From Rivihabitans pingtungensis (lineage in GTDB: Bacteria; Pseudomonadota; Gammaproteobacteria; Burkholderiales; Aquaspirillaceae): 64,000 nt of DNA. Positions 15,451-25,118 of this stretch are shown one piece after another; the first letter of the stretch is position 1, and each line of letters opens with the position of its first letter. The notes under the pieces are model-generated. The model was not told the DNA's origin. It worked only from the letters and a program-made list of their open reading frames with translations, and made no database searches. The position numbers and the translations under genes were made by a program. Where the stretch lies: positions 112,497 through 176,496 of the forward strand of contig NZ_QJKI01000006.1 of NCBI RefSeq assembly GCF_003201855.1, given 5' to 3'.

Positions 15451-18182
15451 GCGCCCGCGTGCAAAACCATATCACCGGGCGTTTATCCTTGCGCCCGCCA
15501 CAAGCCGAATCGCTGGCCCGGCTGAAACAGGCCCTGGATGCTGCGCCGGACATGCTGGCTCACGATGGGCGTGATGTTGCGTCCATTCTTGCCACGCTGA
15601 AGGCAGAGTTCCCGACGCTGGAGGACTTTGAACGCGACTTCCCCTCGCTGTGCTTCTCGCTGGCGACCGGCGTGGGCAAGACGCGGCTGATGGGTGCGTT
15701 CATCGCCTACCTGCATCTGGCGCACGGCATCAACAACTTCTTTGTGCTGGCGCCCAACCTGACGATCTACAACAAACTGATTGCCGACTTCACGCGCAAC
15801 ACGCCCAAGTACGTGTTCAAGGGAATCGCCGAGTTCGCTCAGCAGTCCCCGCTGATCATCACCGGCGACAACTACGACCAGACCGGTGCGGTGGTTCAGG
15901 ATCAGCCTATGGGCTTTGCCCACGATGTGCGCATCAACATCTTCAATATTTCCAAGATCAATTCCGAGGTTCGCGGAGGCAAGGAGCCTCGCATCAAGCG
16001 CATGCGAGAGGTGCTGGGAGACAGCTACTTCAACCACTTGGCCAGCCTGGACGACCTGGTGCTGTTGATGGACGAGTCGCACCGCTACCGGGCCAGTGCC
16101 GGCGTGCGGTCCATCAACGAACTGAAGCCCCTATTTGGACTTGAGGTGACGGCCACCCCGTTCGTGGAATCCACGCGCGGCCCTGTGCCCTTCAAGAACG
16201 TGATGATGGATTACCCACTGGCGCGGGCGATGGAAGACGGCTTCGTCAAAGAGCCTGCGGCCGTGACTCAGCGCAATTTCGATGCCAAGGCGCACTCGGC
16301 GGAAGAGCTCGAAAAGATCAAGCTGGAAGATGGCATTCGCCTGCACGAAACCACCAAGGTGGAGTTGCTGACTTATGCCCGAGAGAACGGCGTGAAGGTG
16401 GTCAAGCCCTTCATGCTCGTGATCGCGCGGGACACCACGCATGCCTCGCAACTGAAAACGCTGATTGAGTCGGCAGCCTTTTACAAAGGGCGTTATGCGG
16501 ACAAGGTTATCCAAGTGGATTCCAGCCGGACAGGGGCAGAAGAAGAGGCGATGATCGCCAAACTTTTGGCCGTGGAAAGCGTGGATGAACCCACCGAAAT
16601 TGTCATCCACGTCAATATGCTCAAAGAAGGCTGGGACGTGACGAACCTCTACACCATCGTGCCCCTGCGGGCCGCCAATGCGCGCACGCTGATCGAGCAG
16701 TCCATCGGTCGCGGTTTGCGTCTGCCTTACGGCAAGCGCACGGGCGTGGCAGCGGTGGATCGGCTGAACATCGTGGCCCACGACAAGTTCCAGGAGATCA
16801 TTGATGAGGCGAACCGAGGTGACTCGCCGATCCGGCTGAAGCAGGTGATCCTAGAGGCGCCAAGCGCTGACGACAAGAAGGTGAGCGTGCAGGTCAGCTC
16901 AGGCGCCATGGCCCGGCTTGGACTTGCGGAAGCCCCCTCCGTTGCCACCAGCCCTGCTAGCGCGGGGGCGGCACCCGCCGCCGCGCCGGCTCCCTTGTTC
17001 ACGACAGATCGCGAACGCCAAGCCGCTCGTGTGGTGATGGATGTAATCGGCAAGTACGAGGTAAAGCGTGAACTCGTGCCGACGAGCAGTGCGCTGCTCA
17101 CCCCGGAGGTGCAATCGGCCATTCTGGCTGAATTGACCGAGCGGCTGAAGCCTGCCCAGGGGGAGTTGCTGGCTGAGGTGGACGATGCCGCACCGACGCT
17201 TGATTTGTCGGCCGTCGTGTCCAAGACCACGGAAATCGTGGTGCAGCAAACCATCGACATTCCGCGAATCGCGGTGGTGCCCACCGGGGAGGTCACCACT
17301 GGCTTCCACCCGTTCAAGCTGGGCTCACTGCCCAACTTCCAGCCGGGGCAACGGGAGATCGTCGGCCAAGAGCTGCGCACGAACCATCAGTTCACCATGA
17401 GCCGCGAGGGGGGCATCAGGGAGCAGCGCTTCGAGGACTACATCGTCAAGAAGCTGATCGACTATGACGACATCGACTACTTCACCCAGGCCGAGTTGCT
17501 CTACGACTTGGCCGGTCAGGCGGTAGCTCACTACCAGGCGCAGAACTACTCGGAAAATGAGCTGCATGAAGTGTTCGACACCTATGGCGCCGAGCTGGCC
17601 CGCCTGATCCGGGCCGAAATGATGGCCCACTTCTGGGAAGAAGCCTCCGACTACGAGGTGCAGGTTAGCCGAGGCTTCACAGAGCTCAAGCCGTGCAACT
17701 ACACGGCAGTCGCCGGGCAGACGGCACACAACTACCGTGAAACGGTGACCGAACTGGGCAAGATCAAGCAAATGCTGTTTGACGGCTTCTCGCGCTGCCT
17801 GTACCCACTGCAAAAGTTTGATTCGGATACCGAGCGACGCTTTGCGGTTATTCTGGAACGTGATGCGCTGAAGTGGTTCAAGCCTGCCAAGGGGCAGTTT
17901 CAGATTTACTACAAGCTGGGCAGCGAACAGCCGGAATACATCCCCGACTTCGTGGCCGAACTTGATTCTATGATCTTCATGGTGGAAACCAAAGCTCGGG
18001 TTGATATCGACACGCCGGAAGTACAGGCCAAAGCGGTAGCTGCTGCGCGCTGGTGCAAGCATGCGTCAGATCATGCTGCCTCAGTAGGCGGCAAGCCTTG
18101 GCGCTACCTGCTTGTGCCGCACGATGACATTGTGGAGTCGAAACGCCTAACTGACTTCTTGCGGTTTGAGGTGAAAGCTTGA
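15447..18182 (+). CDS. res: type III restriction enzyme helicase-nuclease subunit (Res)
   Basis: 911 residues. SF2 helicase core: Walker A SLATGVGKTRLMGAF (about residue 70), DEAD-type box LLMDESHRYR (about residue 208), motif III GLEVTATPF and motif VI QSIGRGLRLP. The C-terminal endonuclease domain has IPDFVAELDSMIFMVETKA, giving PD-(x)-ExK (about residues 832-852). With Mod it forms the ATP-dependent type III restriction complex. It starts within the end of the DUF1016 gene. All motifs are intact, so the enzyme is probably functional. Confidence 0.93.
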   Translation: MSARVQNHITGRLSLRPPQAESLARLKQALDAAPDMLAHDGRDVASILATLKAEFPTLEDFERDFPSLCFSLATGVGKTRLMGAFIAYLHLAHGINNFFVLAPNLTIYNKLIADFTRNTPKYVFKGIAEFAQQSPLIITGDNYDQTGAVVQDQPMGFAHDVRINIFNISKINSEVRGGKEPRIKRMREVLGDSYFNHLASLDDLVLLMDESHRYRASAGVRSINELKPLFGLEVTATPFVESTRGPVPFKNVMMDYPLARAMEDGFVKEPAAVTQRNFDAKAHSAEELEKIKLEDGIRLHETTKVELLTYARENGVKVVKPFMLVIARDTTHASQLKTLIESAAFYKGRYADKVIQVDSSRTGAEEEAMIAKLLAVESVDEPTEIVIHVNMLKEGWDVTNLYTIVPLRAANARTLIEQSIGRGLRLPYGKRTGVAAVDRLNIVAHDKFQEIIDEANRGDSPIRLKQVILEAPSADDKKVSVQVSSGAMARLGLAEAPSVATSPASAGAAPAAAPAPLFTTDRERQAARVVMDVIGKYEVKRELVPTSSALLTPEVQSAILAELTERLKPAQGELLAEVDDAAPTLDLSAVVSKTTEIVVQQTIDIPRIAVVPTGEVTTGFHPFKLGSLPNFQPGQREIVGQELRTNHQFTMSREGGIREQRFEDYIVKKLIDYDDIDYFTQAELLYDLAGQAVAHYQAQNYSENELHEVFDTYGAELARLIRAEMMAHFWEEASDYEVQVSRGFTELKPCNYTAVAGQTAHNYRETVTELGKIKQMLFDGFSRCLYPLQKFDSDTERRFAVILERDALKWFKPAKGQFQIYYKLGSEQPEYIPDFVAELDSMIFMVETKARVDIDTPEVQAKAVAAARWCKHASDHAASVGGKPWRYLLVPHDDIVESKRLTDFLRFEVKA

Positions 18183-18327
18183 GAGGTCGCAGCGCCGCAA
18201 TCAGCCTCAGGTAAGGAGATAGCACGCGCCCACTGTGTTCGCGACAGGCATCTTAAAGCCACCAAAATCATCGCCGAATGAAAATCGACGTGATGCTTGG
18301 TGGCGGCTTGAGCATATCGCCCCCGCA

Positions 18328-19518
18328 TCACCGCGCGCGCCAAAACCCGACAAAACCCGCCGCCGACCCAGCCAGGCACGCCAGCATCACCCAGCCCATC
18401 GGCCGGCCGCTGCCGTCGTGCAGCGCGCTCACCGCCGCGCTGGCCAGCATGCCCAAGCCAAACTGGCTGGCGCCAAACAAAGCCGCCGCCGCGCCGCTGG
18501 CCTGGGCAAAGCGCTGCATCAACAGCCCCACGCAATTGGCGCCCAATAAGCCCGTCACGCTCACCGCCACCGCCAGCGCGCCCACCACCCAGCCCATCGC
18601 TGGCGTGGCGCCCAGCAGCGCCACATTCATCACCAGCGCCGCCAACAAACCGGCCAGGCTGCCCGCCCCGGCCAGCGTGGCCGCGCCCAGCCGGTGCGCC
18701 AGGCGGCTGTTGATGAAATTGGCGCTAAAAATCCCCAGCGCATTGGCGGCGAACACCAGCGCATAGGCGCTGGGCGACCAGCCTTGCTGGCCAATAAAAA
18801 AATCCGGGCTGGCGGTGATATAGGCAAACATCGCGGCAAACGACAAACCGCCGGCCAGCAACAAACCCACGGCCGCCGGCTGGCGCAACATCTGGCCGTA
18901 GGCGGCAAACGCCTGGCCCAGCGTCAAGCCGCCGCGCCGCTCGGGCGGTAAGGTTTCCGCCAGCACCCAAGCCACCACGGCGGTGCTGAGCACCCCCCAG
19001 ATAAACAACACGGCAAACGGGCTGCGCCAACCGCCCCAGGCCAGCACCGCGCTGCCCAGCATCGGCGCCAGCAGCGGGGCCACTGACGTCACCATCGCCA
19101 TGCGCGACAACTGACGAATCGCCTCTTTGGGGGCAAACACATCGCGCGCCACCGCCCGCGCCAACACCGAAGCCGCGCCGCCGCCCATGGCCTGGGCAAA
19201 GCGGGCGGCAATCAACAACTCAACGCTGTTGGCCAGCCAGCATGCCAGGCTGGCGACAGTGAACAAGGCCATGCCGGCCAGCAACACCGGCCGACGGCCA
19301 TAGCGGTCGAACAAAGGGCCGTACAACAACATCCCCAAAGAAAATCCGGCCAGAAACACCGTCACCGAACTTTGCACGGCTTCGATGCTGGCGCCCAGGC
19401 CGTGGGCGATAGCGGGCAGCGCGGGCAGATACAGGTCAATCGCCAGCGGGCCAAAGGCCACCAGCGCGCCAAGCAAGGCAATCAGTTGCGCGGGTGGCAA
19501 GGGCGAGCGGGAAGACAT
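18328..19518 (-). CDS. Bcr/CflA-family drug efflux MFS transporter
   Basis: 396 residues. I start at ATG 19518 because AGGAACC lies just upstream and the protein then begins with the family N-terminus; the longer open frame reaches 19977 but has no RBS. Twelve hydrophobic segments are visible. Family hallmarks: LGALVAFGPLAIDLYLPALP in TM1, the DHA1 loop RYGRRPVLLAGM after TM2, and QAMGGGAASVLARAVARD in TM4. Bcr/CflA proteins export drugs, and some export dipeptides or cysteine-pathway metabolites, by proton antiport. The substrate cannot be told from sequence. Confidence 0.88.
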   Translation of the reverse strand: MSSRSPLPPAQLIALLGALVAFGPLAIDLYLPALPAIAHGLGASIEAVQSSVTVFLAGFSLGMLLYGPLFDRYGRRPVLLAGMALFTVASLACWLANSVELLIAARFAQAMGGGAASVLARAVARDVFAPKEAIRQLSRMAMVTSVAPLLAPMLGSAVLAWGGWRSPFAVLFIWGVLSTAVVAWVLAETLPPERRGGLTLGQAFAAYGQMLRQPAAVGLLLAGGLSFAAMFAYITASPDFFIGQQGWSPSAYALVFAANALGIFSANFINSRLAHRLGAATLAGAGSLAGLLAALVMNVALLGATPAMGWVVGALAVAVSVTGLLGANCVGLLMQRFAQASGAAAALFGASQFGLGMLASAAVSALHDGSGRPMGWVMLACLAGSAAGFVGFWRAR

Positions 19519-19714
19519 GAGGGTTCCTGACAAAGAGAGCGGGGCGTTCAGGGTAAAGGCTGCTTGATGCGTCGTCATCTTGCTGGCGGCAATGTGCACA
19601 GGGTGCACCAGGGCTGCCTGGCGGATCGACTCGCCAGCGGGTGCAAGTCTATTACATGACCCAAGATCGCCAACTGGCCGCGCCATCAGGCGTGCTGTGT
19701 GGTGACACCGATTT

Positions 19715-21118
19715 TTACCCTCGCCGATACCCCAGCAAAAACCGCCGCAGCGCCTCGCCATGGCTGAACGCCACATTAAAGCGCAGCCAGGGGGTGTCGG
19801 TGCGGTCGGGGCGGAACAGGCAGCCTGGCGCCAGCAGGATGTCGGCGGCGCGCGCCCATTCGGCCAGGCGCAGCGGGTCGGGGCCGCTGTCGCCGGGGCT
19901 GGCCCAGACAAACAGGCCGCCGGCCGGGGCGGTGAATAGCGGCCAGCCCAGTTCGGTGAACATGGCCAGCGTGGCATCCTGGGCGTGGGCCAGCCGGGTT
20001 TTTAATCTTTCTAGGTTTTTGCGGTAGCGGCCATCGGTGAGCATGGCCAGCGCCAGGCGTTCGGCCAGGCTGGATGAGGTCAGCCCGGCAATCATCTTGG
20101 CGTGGGTCAGCGCGTCGATCATGCCAGGCGCGGCGGCGACAAAGCCCACGCGCAGGCCGGGCGACAGGGTCTTGGAGAAACTGCCGATGTAGATCACCCG
20201 CGCCAGCCCGGCCATGGCCGCCAGGGTTTGCCCGCGCACGGCTTGCAGTTCGGCCGAGACATTGTCTTCCACCACATAGCAGCCGTATTGCTCGGCCAGT
20301 TGCAGCACACGGTAGGCGGTGGCCGGGCTGTAGCTGGCGCCGGTGGGGTTTTGCAGCCAGGGGTTGGTGAAAAACGCCTTGGGCTGATGCGTTTGCAACA
20401 GCTGCTCCAGCGCGGCGGTGTCCGGGCCGTGCGGTGTCCACGGCGCGCCAATCACGGTAAAGCCGCGCAGGGTCAGGCAGGACAGCAGATTGCAATAGCC
20501 TGGGTCGTCCACCAGCACCACCTCGCCGGGGCGAGCCACGCAGCAGGCCACCAGGTCCAGCGCCTGGCTGGCGCCCTGGGTGAGCAGGATATGCTCGGCT
20601 GGCGCGGCCATGCCGGCCTCTCCCAGCCAATCTTCCAGATAGCGGCGCAGCGGCGCATAGCCTTGCGGGTGGCCGTATTCGGCCAGCTCGCTGTCGTAGC
20701 GGGCGGCTTGCTTGAGCGCGCGCTGGCGGCTGTCGCGGTCAAACCAGTCGGGCGGAAACCAGCCGCAGCCGGCTTGCAGGGCGCCGGCGTCGGTCTGGTA
20801 GACATTGCGCGACAGCCAATGCGCGTCCACCGCCAGCTCGGTGACCTTGGGCGTGTGCTCGCGCGCCGGGCGGTCGCGCCGCTCGGTGACAAAAAACCCG
20901 GCGCCGCGCCGCGCCTGCAAATAGCCCAGCGCCGCCAGCCGGTCGTAGGCCTCCACCACGGTGGACGGGCTGACTTGCAGCTCGCGCGCCAGTTGGCGGA
21001 TGGACGGCGCGCGCGCGCCGGGGCGCAGCTGGCGCTGTTCGATGCGCTCGCGCAGCTGCTCGATGATTTGCGGGGCCAGCGGCTGCTGGCGCTGCAAAGC
21101 GGCAAACGGAACTGTCAT
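19715..21118 (-). CDS. MocR/PdxR-type regulator (GntR HTH fused to aminotransferase fold)
   Basis: 467 residues from ATG 21118 (MTVPFAALQR). An N-terminal GntR winged helix (about residues 10-80; IRQLARELQVSPSTVVEAYD) is fused to a class I aminotransferase domain with the PLP lysine in YIGSFSKTLSPGLRVGF. MocR proteins are PLP-dependent transcription factors that control adjacent amine or vitamin B6 genes. It is divergent from an omega-amino-acid transaminase, and the shared 132 bp region contains repeated sites, so it very likely activates or represses bauA-mmsA. Longer starts upstream (for example 21190) run through those sites and were not used. Confidence 0.9.
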   Translation of the reverse strand: MTVPFAALQRQQPLAPQIIEQLRERIEQRQLRPGARAPSIRQLARELQVSPSTVVEAYDRLAALGYLQARRGAGFFVTERRDRPAREHTPKVTELAVDAHWLSRNVYQTDAGALQAGCGWFPPDWFDRDSRQRALKQAARYDSELAEYGHPQGYAPLRRYLEDWLGEAGMAAPAEHILLTQGASQALDLVACCVARPGEVVLVDDPGYCNLLSCLTLRGFTVIGAPWTPHGPDTAALEQLLQTHQPKAFFTNPWLQNPTGASYSPATAYRVLQLAEQYGCYVVEDNVSAELQAVRGQTLAAMAGLARVIYIGSFSKTLSPGLRVGFVAAAPGMIDALTHAKMIAGLTSSSLAERLALAMLTDGRYRKNLERLKTRLAHAQDATLAMFTELGWPLFTAPAGGLFVWASPGDSGPDPLRLAEWARAADILLAPGCLFRPDRTDTPWLRFNVAFSHGEALRRFLLGYRRG

Positions 21119-21129
21119 GCTGAAATCAC

Positions 21130-21178
21130 CCATACAGTATCGATGCAATAGTGGCCAACTGTACTGCCAACTGTATGG
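21130..21178. promoter_or_regulatory. probable MocR operator between divergent mocR and bauA
   Basis: Inverted nonamers CCATACAGT (21130-21138) and ACTGTATGG (21170-21178) bracket direct repeats CCAACTGTA at 21155 and 21167, 12 bp apart. Mixed direct and inverted copies of one half-site between a MocR gene and its divergent target are the pattern expected for MocR/PdxR binding. Confidence 0.6.
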
Positions 21179-21250
21179 TTTTGTCGCCATGATGTGCGCT
21201 GAGCTTGCCCAATCCGATTTCTATCCCCCCGCCGACCTGGAGACTTTGCC

Positions 21251-22564
21251 ATGACCGCAATGGACGCCCTGTGGATGCCGTTTACCGCCAACCGCCAGTT
21301 CAAGGCCAACCCGCGCATGCTGGTCAGCGCCGATGGCATGCACTACACCGACGCCGACGGCCGCCAGGTGCTGGATGGCTGCGCCGGCCTGTGGTGTGTG
21401 AACGCCGGCCATAACCGCCGCCCGATTGTCGAGGCCATCCAGCGTCAGGCCGCCATCCTGGACTATGCGCCGCCATTCCAGATGGGCCACCCGGTGGAAT
21501 TCGAAGCCGCCGAGGCGCTGGCGGCGATGGCGCCCAAGGGTTTGTCCAAGGTGTTTTTTTGCAACTCCGGCTCGGAAGCCGCCGACACCGCGCTGAAAAT
21601 CGCCCTGGCCTACCACCGCGCGCGCGGCGACGCCGCCCGCATCAAGCTGATTGGTCGTGAGCGCGGCTACCACGGGGTGAACTTTGGCGGCGTGGCGGTG
21701 GGCGGCATGGCCGGCAACCGCAAGCATTTCCCCGCCTCGCTGCCCTGCGTGGACCACCTGCGCCACCCGCTGGACATCGCCCGCAACGCCTTCAGCCGCG
21801 GCGAGCCGGAATTTGGCGTCGAGCTGGCCGACGAGCTGGAGCAGCGCATTGTCACCCTGCACGACCCGTCCACCATCGCCGCGGTGATTGTCGAGCCGAT
21901 GCAAGGCTCCACCGGGGTGATTTTGCCGCCCAAGGGCTATCTGAAGCGCCTGCGCGAAATCTGCGACCGCCACGGCATTTTGCTGATTTTTGATGAAGTG
22001 ATCACCGGCTTTGGCCGCCTGGGTGCCGACTGGGCCGCCAACCGCTTTGACGTGCTGCCCGACATCCTGACCTGCGCCAAGGGCCTGACCAATGGCTGCG
22101 TGCCGATGGGTGCGGTGCTGGTCAAACCAGCCATCCACGACGCCTTCATGGCCGCCGCCCCAGCGCACGCCATCGAGTTTCCGCACGGCTACACCTACTC
22201 CGGCCACCCGCTGGCCGCAGCGGCGGCGCTGGCCACGCTCAAACTGTATGAAGACGAACAGCTGTTTGCCCGCGCGGCCAGCCAGCAGGATGTGTTCATG
22301 GACACCGCCCTGTCGCTGCAAAGCGCGTCCGGGGTGAAGGATGTGCGCACGCTGGGCCTGGTGGCCGGCATTGAATTGACGCCATGGGCGGATAAACCGG
22401 CCGGCGCACGCGGCTATGCAGTGTTCCAGGCCTGCTGGGAGCGCGGGGTGATGGTGCGCTTTACCGGCGACACCATTGCCGTGTCGCCGCCGCTGATTAT
22501 CGAGCCGGCGCAGATTGCCCAGTTGTTTGCGGTGGTGGCGGAGGCGGTGGAGGCGAATCGCTAA
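21251..22564 (+). CDS. bauA: class III omega-amino acid (beta-alanine)--pyruvate transaminase
   Basis: 437 residues, RBS TGGAG upstream. Class III PLP aminotransferase: start MPFTANRQFKANPRMLVSA is typical of beta-alanine:pyruvate transaminases, then NSGSEAADTALKIA, ILLIFDEVITGFGRLG (PLP-binding Asp) and the Lys in TCAKGLTNGCVPMGAV. It moves the amino group of beta-alanine to pyruvate, giving malonate semialdehyde and alanine. mmsA lies downstream and can convert that semialdehyde to acetyl-CoA, so the pair fits beta-alanine catabolism, although related enzymes use putrescine or other omega-amino acids. The TAA stop coincides with the left end of a palindromic repeat. Confidence 0.88.
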   Translation: MTAMDALWMPFTANRQFKANPRMLVSADGMHYTDADGRQVLDGCAGLWCVNAGHNRRPIVEAIQRQAAILDYAPPFQMGHPVEFEAAEALAAMAPKGLSKVFFCNSGSEAADTALKIALAYHRARGDAARIKLIGRERGYHGVNFGGVAVGGMAGNRKHFPASLPCVDHLRHPLDIARNAFSRGEPEFGVELADELEQRIVTLHDPSTIAAVIVEPMQGSTGVILPPKGYLKRLREICDRHGILLIFDEVITGFGRLGADWAANRFDVLPDILTCAKGLTNGCVPMGAVLVKPAIHDAFMAAAPAHAIEFPHGYTYSGHPLAAAAALATLKLYEDEQLFARAASQQDVFMDTALSLQSASGVKDVRTLGLVAGIELTPWADKPAGARGYAVFQACWERGVMVRFTGDTIAVSPPLIIEPAQIAQLFAVVAEAVEANR

Positions 22565-22671
22565 GCGCCACTCACAAAACCCCCTGGCGTCGTTGTGTGA
22601 CCTTGCCGTACGACTTGCACTGTCTGCACACGCCTAGCCAGGATCGCTTCGCTGGATTTTGTGAGCGGCTC
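22562..22671. repeat. ~110 bp palindromic element, copy B
   Basis: Left end TAAGCGCCACTCACAAAACC and right end GGATTTTGTGAGCGGCTC are inverted repeats. Inside, CCTGGCG...GTGTGACC is mirrored by CACACGCCTAGCCAGG around a core CTTGCCGTACGACTTG. The TAA is the bauA stop codon. Confidence 0.85.
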
Positions 22672-22679
22672 TGGGTATT

Positions 22680-22975
22680 GCTGGGGCTGGATTTTGGGCA
22701 GGGCTTCGCCCCGCACCCGACCCCTTTTCTTTGTTTCGCCAAAGAAAAGGGGGAAAAGAAAGGCGACCCGGGTGGCGCGGTCAGCCCTGCGGGCTGACGG
22801 CCCTGTGCTTCTCGAAAGTCAGGGCCGTCCCGGAATGGCGCGTCGGCTGCGCCGCCGCTTAGCCGGGCCGGAAACCTCCCTGACTTTCTGCGATGCTCGG
22901 CGCGCCACACGGGGGAAACGGCGGGCTAAGCGCGACGGGCAAAGCGCTGAAAATCTTAAATTGCCATAGATATTT
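22680..22975. repeat. hairpin-rich intergenic element, not coding
   Basis: This stretch carries several strong inverted repeats. CCCCTTTTCTTTG / CAAAGAAAAGGGG (22721-22752) is a 13 bp perfect stem, and GTCAGCCC / GGGCTGAC (22780-22798) a second. GGGCTTCGCCC and GGCTGCGCC-type micro-hairpins surround them. All six frames give low-complexity Arg/Ala/Gly peptides that resemble spurious ORFs often called in such intergenic repeats of proteobacteria. Between it and mmsA (22976-23190) I see nothing further. Confidence 0.5.
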
Positions 22976-23190
22976 ATTACTTTTCGGTATTTTCCTCGCT
23001 GCCGCGTTGTCCTCGCGCAGGCGGGGACCCAGGCCAGGCGCCACGGCGCGCTGACAGCGAAATCTCGCTGAGCGCCGTGTGTTGAGCAATCCACCCATCC
23101 CCGGCATATCGCCAGGGGTGGGCGGTAAAAATTTTTCCCGTGGCCTGTGGGCGGCGGGGTGTGATGGTTTGCGATGGAGTGTTCCCCAGC

Positions 23191-24681
23191 ATGAAACAGA
23201 TTCCGCATTATTGGGCGGGTGAGCGCACTTTGGGTGAGAGCGCGCGACGGGCGCGGGTGTTTGATCCGGCCTTGGGCGAGGCGGTGGCTGAGGCGCCGTT
23301 GGCCAGTGTGGCTGATGTGCAGGCCGCCGTGGCGGCGGCGCAGGCGGCGTGGCCGGCTTGGGCCGCGACGCCGCCGTTGAAGCGGGCGCGGGTGATGTTC
23401 CGTTTTAAAGAAATTCTGGAAGCTCGCCAGTTGCAGTTGGCCGAGTGCATCAGCCGTGAGCACGGCAAGGTGATCAACGACGCGCTGGGCGAGGTCACCC
23501 GTGGCCTGGAGGTGGTGGAGTTTGCCTGCGGCATTCCGCATTTGCTCAAGGGCGATTACACCGAAGAAGTCGGCTCGGGCATTGACAGCTACGCCACCCG
23601 CCAGCCGCTGGGAGTGGTGGCCGGCATCACGCCGTTCAATTTTCCGGCCATGGTGCCGCTGTGGATGATTCCGGTGGCGCTGGCCTGCGGCAATTGCTTT
23701 GTGCTCAAGCCTTCCGAGCGCGACCCGTCGGCCAGTTTGCTGCTGGCCGACTGGCTGGCCGAAGCCGGGTTGCCGGCCGGGGTGTTCAATGTGCTGCACG
23801 GCGACAAAACCGCCGTGGATGCGCTGCTGGCCCACCCGGATGTGCAGGCGGTGAGCTTTGTCGGCTCGACGCCGATTGCCCGCTATATCTACGAAACCGG
23901 CGCGCACTACGGCAAGCGCGTGCAGGCGTTGGGCGGGGCGAAGAACCATATGGTGGTGATGCCGGATGCGGACCTGGAGCTGACCGTGGACGCGCTGATG
24001 GGCGCGGCGTATGGCTCGGCCGGCGAGCGCTGCATGGCCATTTCCGTGGCCTTGGCGGTGGGCGAGGTGGGCGATGCGCTGGTGGCGCAGCTGGCCGAGC
24101 GGGTGCGCGCGCTGAAGGTCAACGCCGGCACGGCGCCGGATGCCGAGATGGGCCCGCTGATCACCGCCGAGCACCGCGCCAAGGTGACGGGTTATATCGA
24201 CAGCGGCGTGGCCGAAGGCGCGCAGTTGGTGGTGGATGGCCGCGCGCTGAGTGTGCCGGGCTGCGAGCAGGGGTTCTTTTTGGGCGGCACGCTGTTTGAC
24301 CACGTGACCCCGGAGATGACCATTTACCGCGAAGAAATCTTTGGCCCGGTGCTGGCCGTGGTGCGGGTGGCCAGCTTCGAGCAGGCGCTGCAATTGATCA
24401 ACGATCACCCGTATGGCAACGGCACCAGCTTGTTCACCCGCGACGGCGCCACTGCGCGCGCCTTTGCCCACCGCGTGCAGGCCGGCATGGTTGGGGTGAA
24501 TGTGCCGATTCCGGTGCCGATGGCGTTTCACAGTTTTGGCGGCTGGAAGTCCTCTTTGTTTGGCGACCAGCACGTCCATGGCATGGAGGGGGTGCGCTTT
24601 TACACCCGACTGAAAACCGTCACCACCCGTTGGCCGCAGCGCGCCAGCGGCGCGGAATTCGTCATGCCCACCATGAAATAG
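23191..24681 (+). CDS. mmsA: methylmalonate/malonate-semialdehyde dehydrogenase (CoA-acylating)
   Basis: 496 residues from ATG 23191 ([10 protein letters not shown]), the usual MmsA N-terminus; the frame is open further upstream without homology. Aldehyde dehydrogenase superfamily: nucleotide-binding [15 protein letters not shown], the active-site Cys within [11 protein letters not shown], and the general region [14 protein letters not shown]. The MmsA signature [20 protein letters not shown] is present. It oxidises malonate or methylmalonate semialdehyde to acetyl- or propionyl-CoA with NAD and CoA. It lies 626 bp after bauA, separated by two repeat elements, so co-transcription is uncertain although the metabolic link is clear. 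Confidence 0.92.
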   Translation: MKQIPHYWAGERTLGESARRARVFDPALGEAVAEAPLASVADVQAAVAAAQAAWPAWAATPPLKRARVMFRFKEILEARQLQLAECISREHGKVINDALGEVTRGLEVVEFACGIPHLLKGDYTEEVGSGIDSYATRQPLGVVAGITPFNFPAMVPLWMIPVALACGNCFVLKPSERDPSASLLLADWLAEAGLPAGVFNVLHGDKTAVDALLAHPDVQAVSFVGSTPIARYIYETGAHYGKRVQALGGAKNHMVVMPDADLELTVDALMGAAYGSAGERCMAISVALAVGEVGDALVAQLAERVRALKVNAGTAPDAEMGPLITAEHRAKVTGYIDSGVAEGAQLVVDGRALSVPGCEQGFFLGGTLFDHVTPEMTIYREEIFGPVLAVVRVASFEQALQLINDHPYGNGTSLFTRDGATARAFAHRVQAGMVGVNVPIPVPMAFHSFGGWKSSLFGDQHVHGMEGVRFYTRLKTVTTRWPQRASGAEFVMPTMK

Positions 24682-24745
24682 GCCAGCTGGCCGCCGGCGG
24701 CGACCGGGAAGTCCGCCGCCGGGTTGCGTTTCCCTTGAGAGTTGG

Positions 24746-24773
24746 GCCCGCCTTTGATGGCGGGCTTTTTTTA
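24746..24773 (+). terminator. Rho-independent terminator after mmsA
   Basis: GCCCGCC / GGCGGGC stem with a TTTGAT loop, followed by seven T residues and a further AT-rich stretch. Confidence 0.88.
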
Positions 24774-25118
24774 TTTTCTTGGCAAAACCAGGTATGTCAA
24801 TGGTGCATTTTCCTGGGCTTGTTGCCGTGCAGCATCACGCCCATTCTGCATGAGCGGGTTTTTCCCGGCTTGTCAGCGATACCTCTTGCGTGCCACTTGC
24901 CATGGCATGGCGATATCGCGTTTAATCGGTAATGCAATACGCTGTTGCAACGCAATGGGTAAAAAGACCCGTCTGGTAGACAGCATGACCTGCTTGGCCG
25001 GCCGGCATTGAGATCTTCTATGTAATCAGATTCTTGTAGAAGATTTTGCCTGTCTGCCCGAGGCTGTTTGCAGGCGTGCCCTGCCCTGCCCTTCATTTAA
25101 AAGGATCGTGTGTAAATC
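24774..25118. other. intergenic region upstream of the small membrane protein gene
   Basis: 345 bp with no supported gene. The part from about 24905 to 25060 is less GC-rich and could hold a promoter. AAAAGGATCG about 10-20 bp before ATG 25119 may serve as the ribosome-binding site. No clear operator. Confidence 0.4.

Noticed and set aside
22597..22969. short overlapping frames after bauA
   Set aside because: They consist of Arg/Lys/Ala/Gly low-complexity sequence within a hairpin-rich region and resemble spurious calls in intergenic repeats.
22819..24579. 586-residue minus-strand open frame
   Set aside because: Antisense to mmsA, rich in His/Arg/Gln with no domain; a GC-driven shadow.
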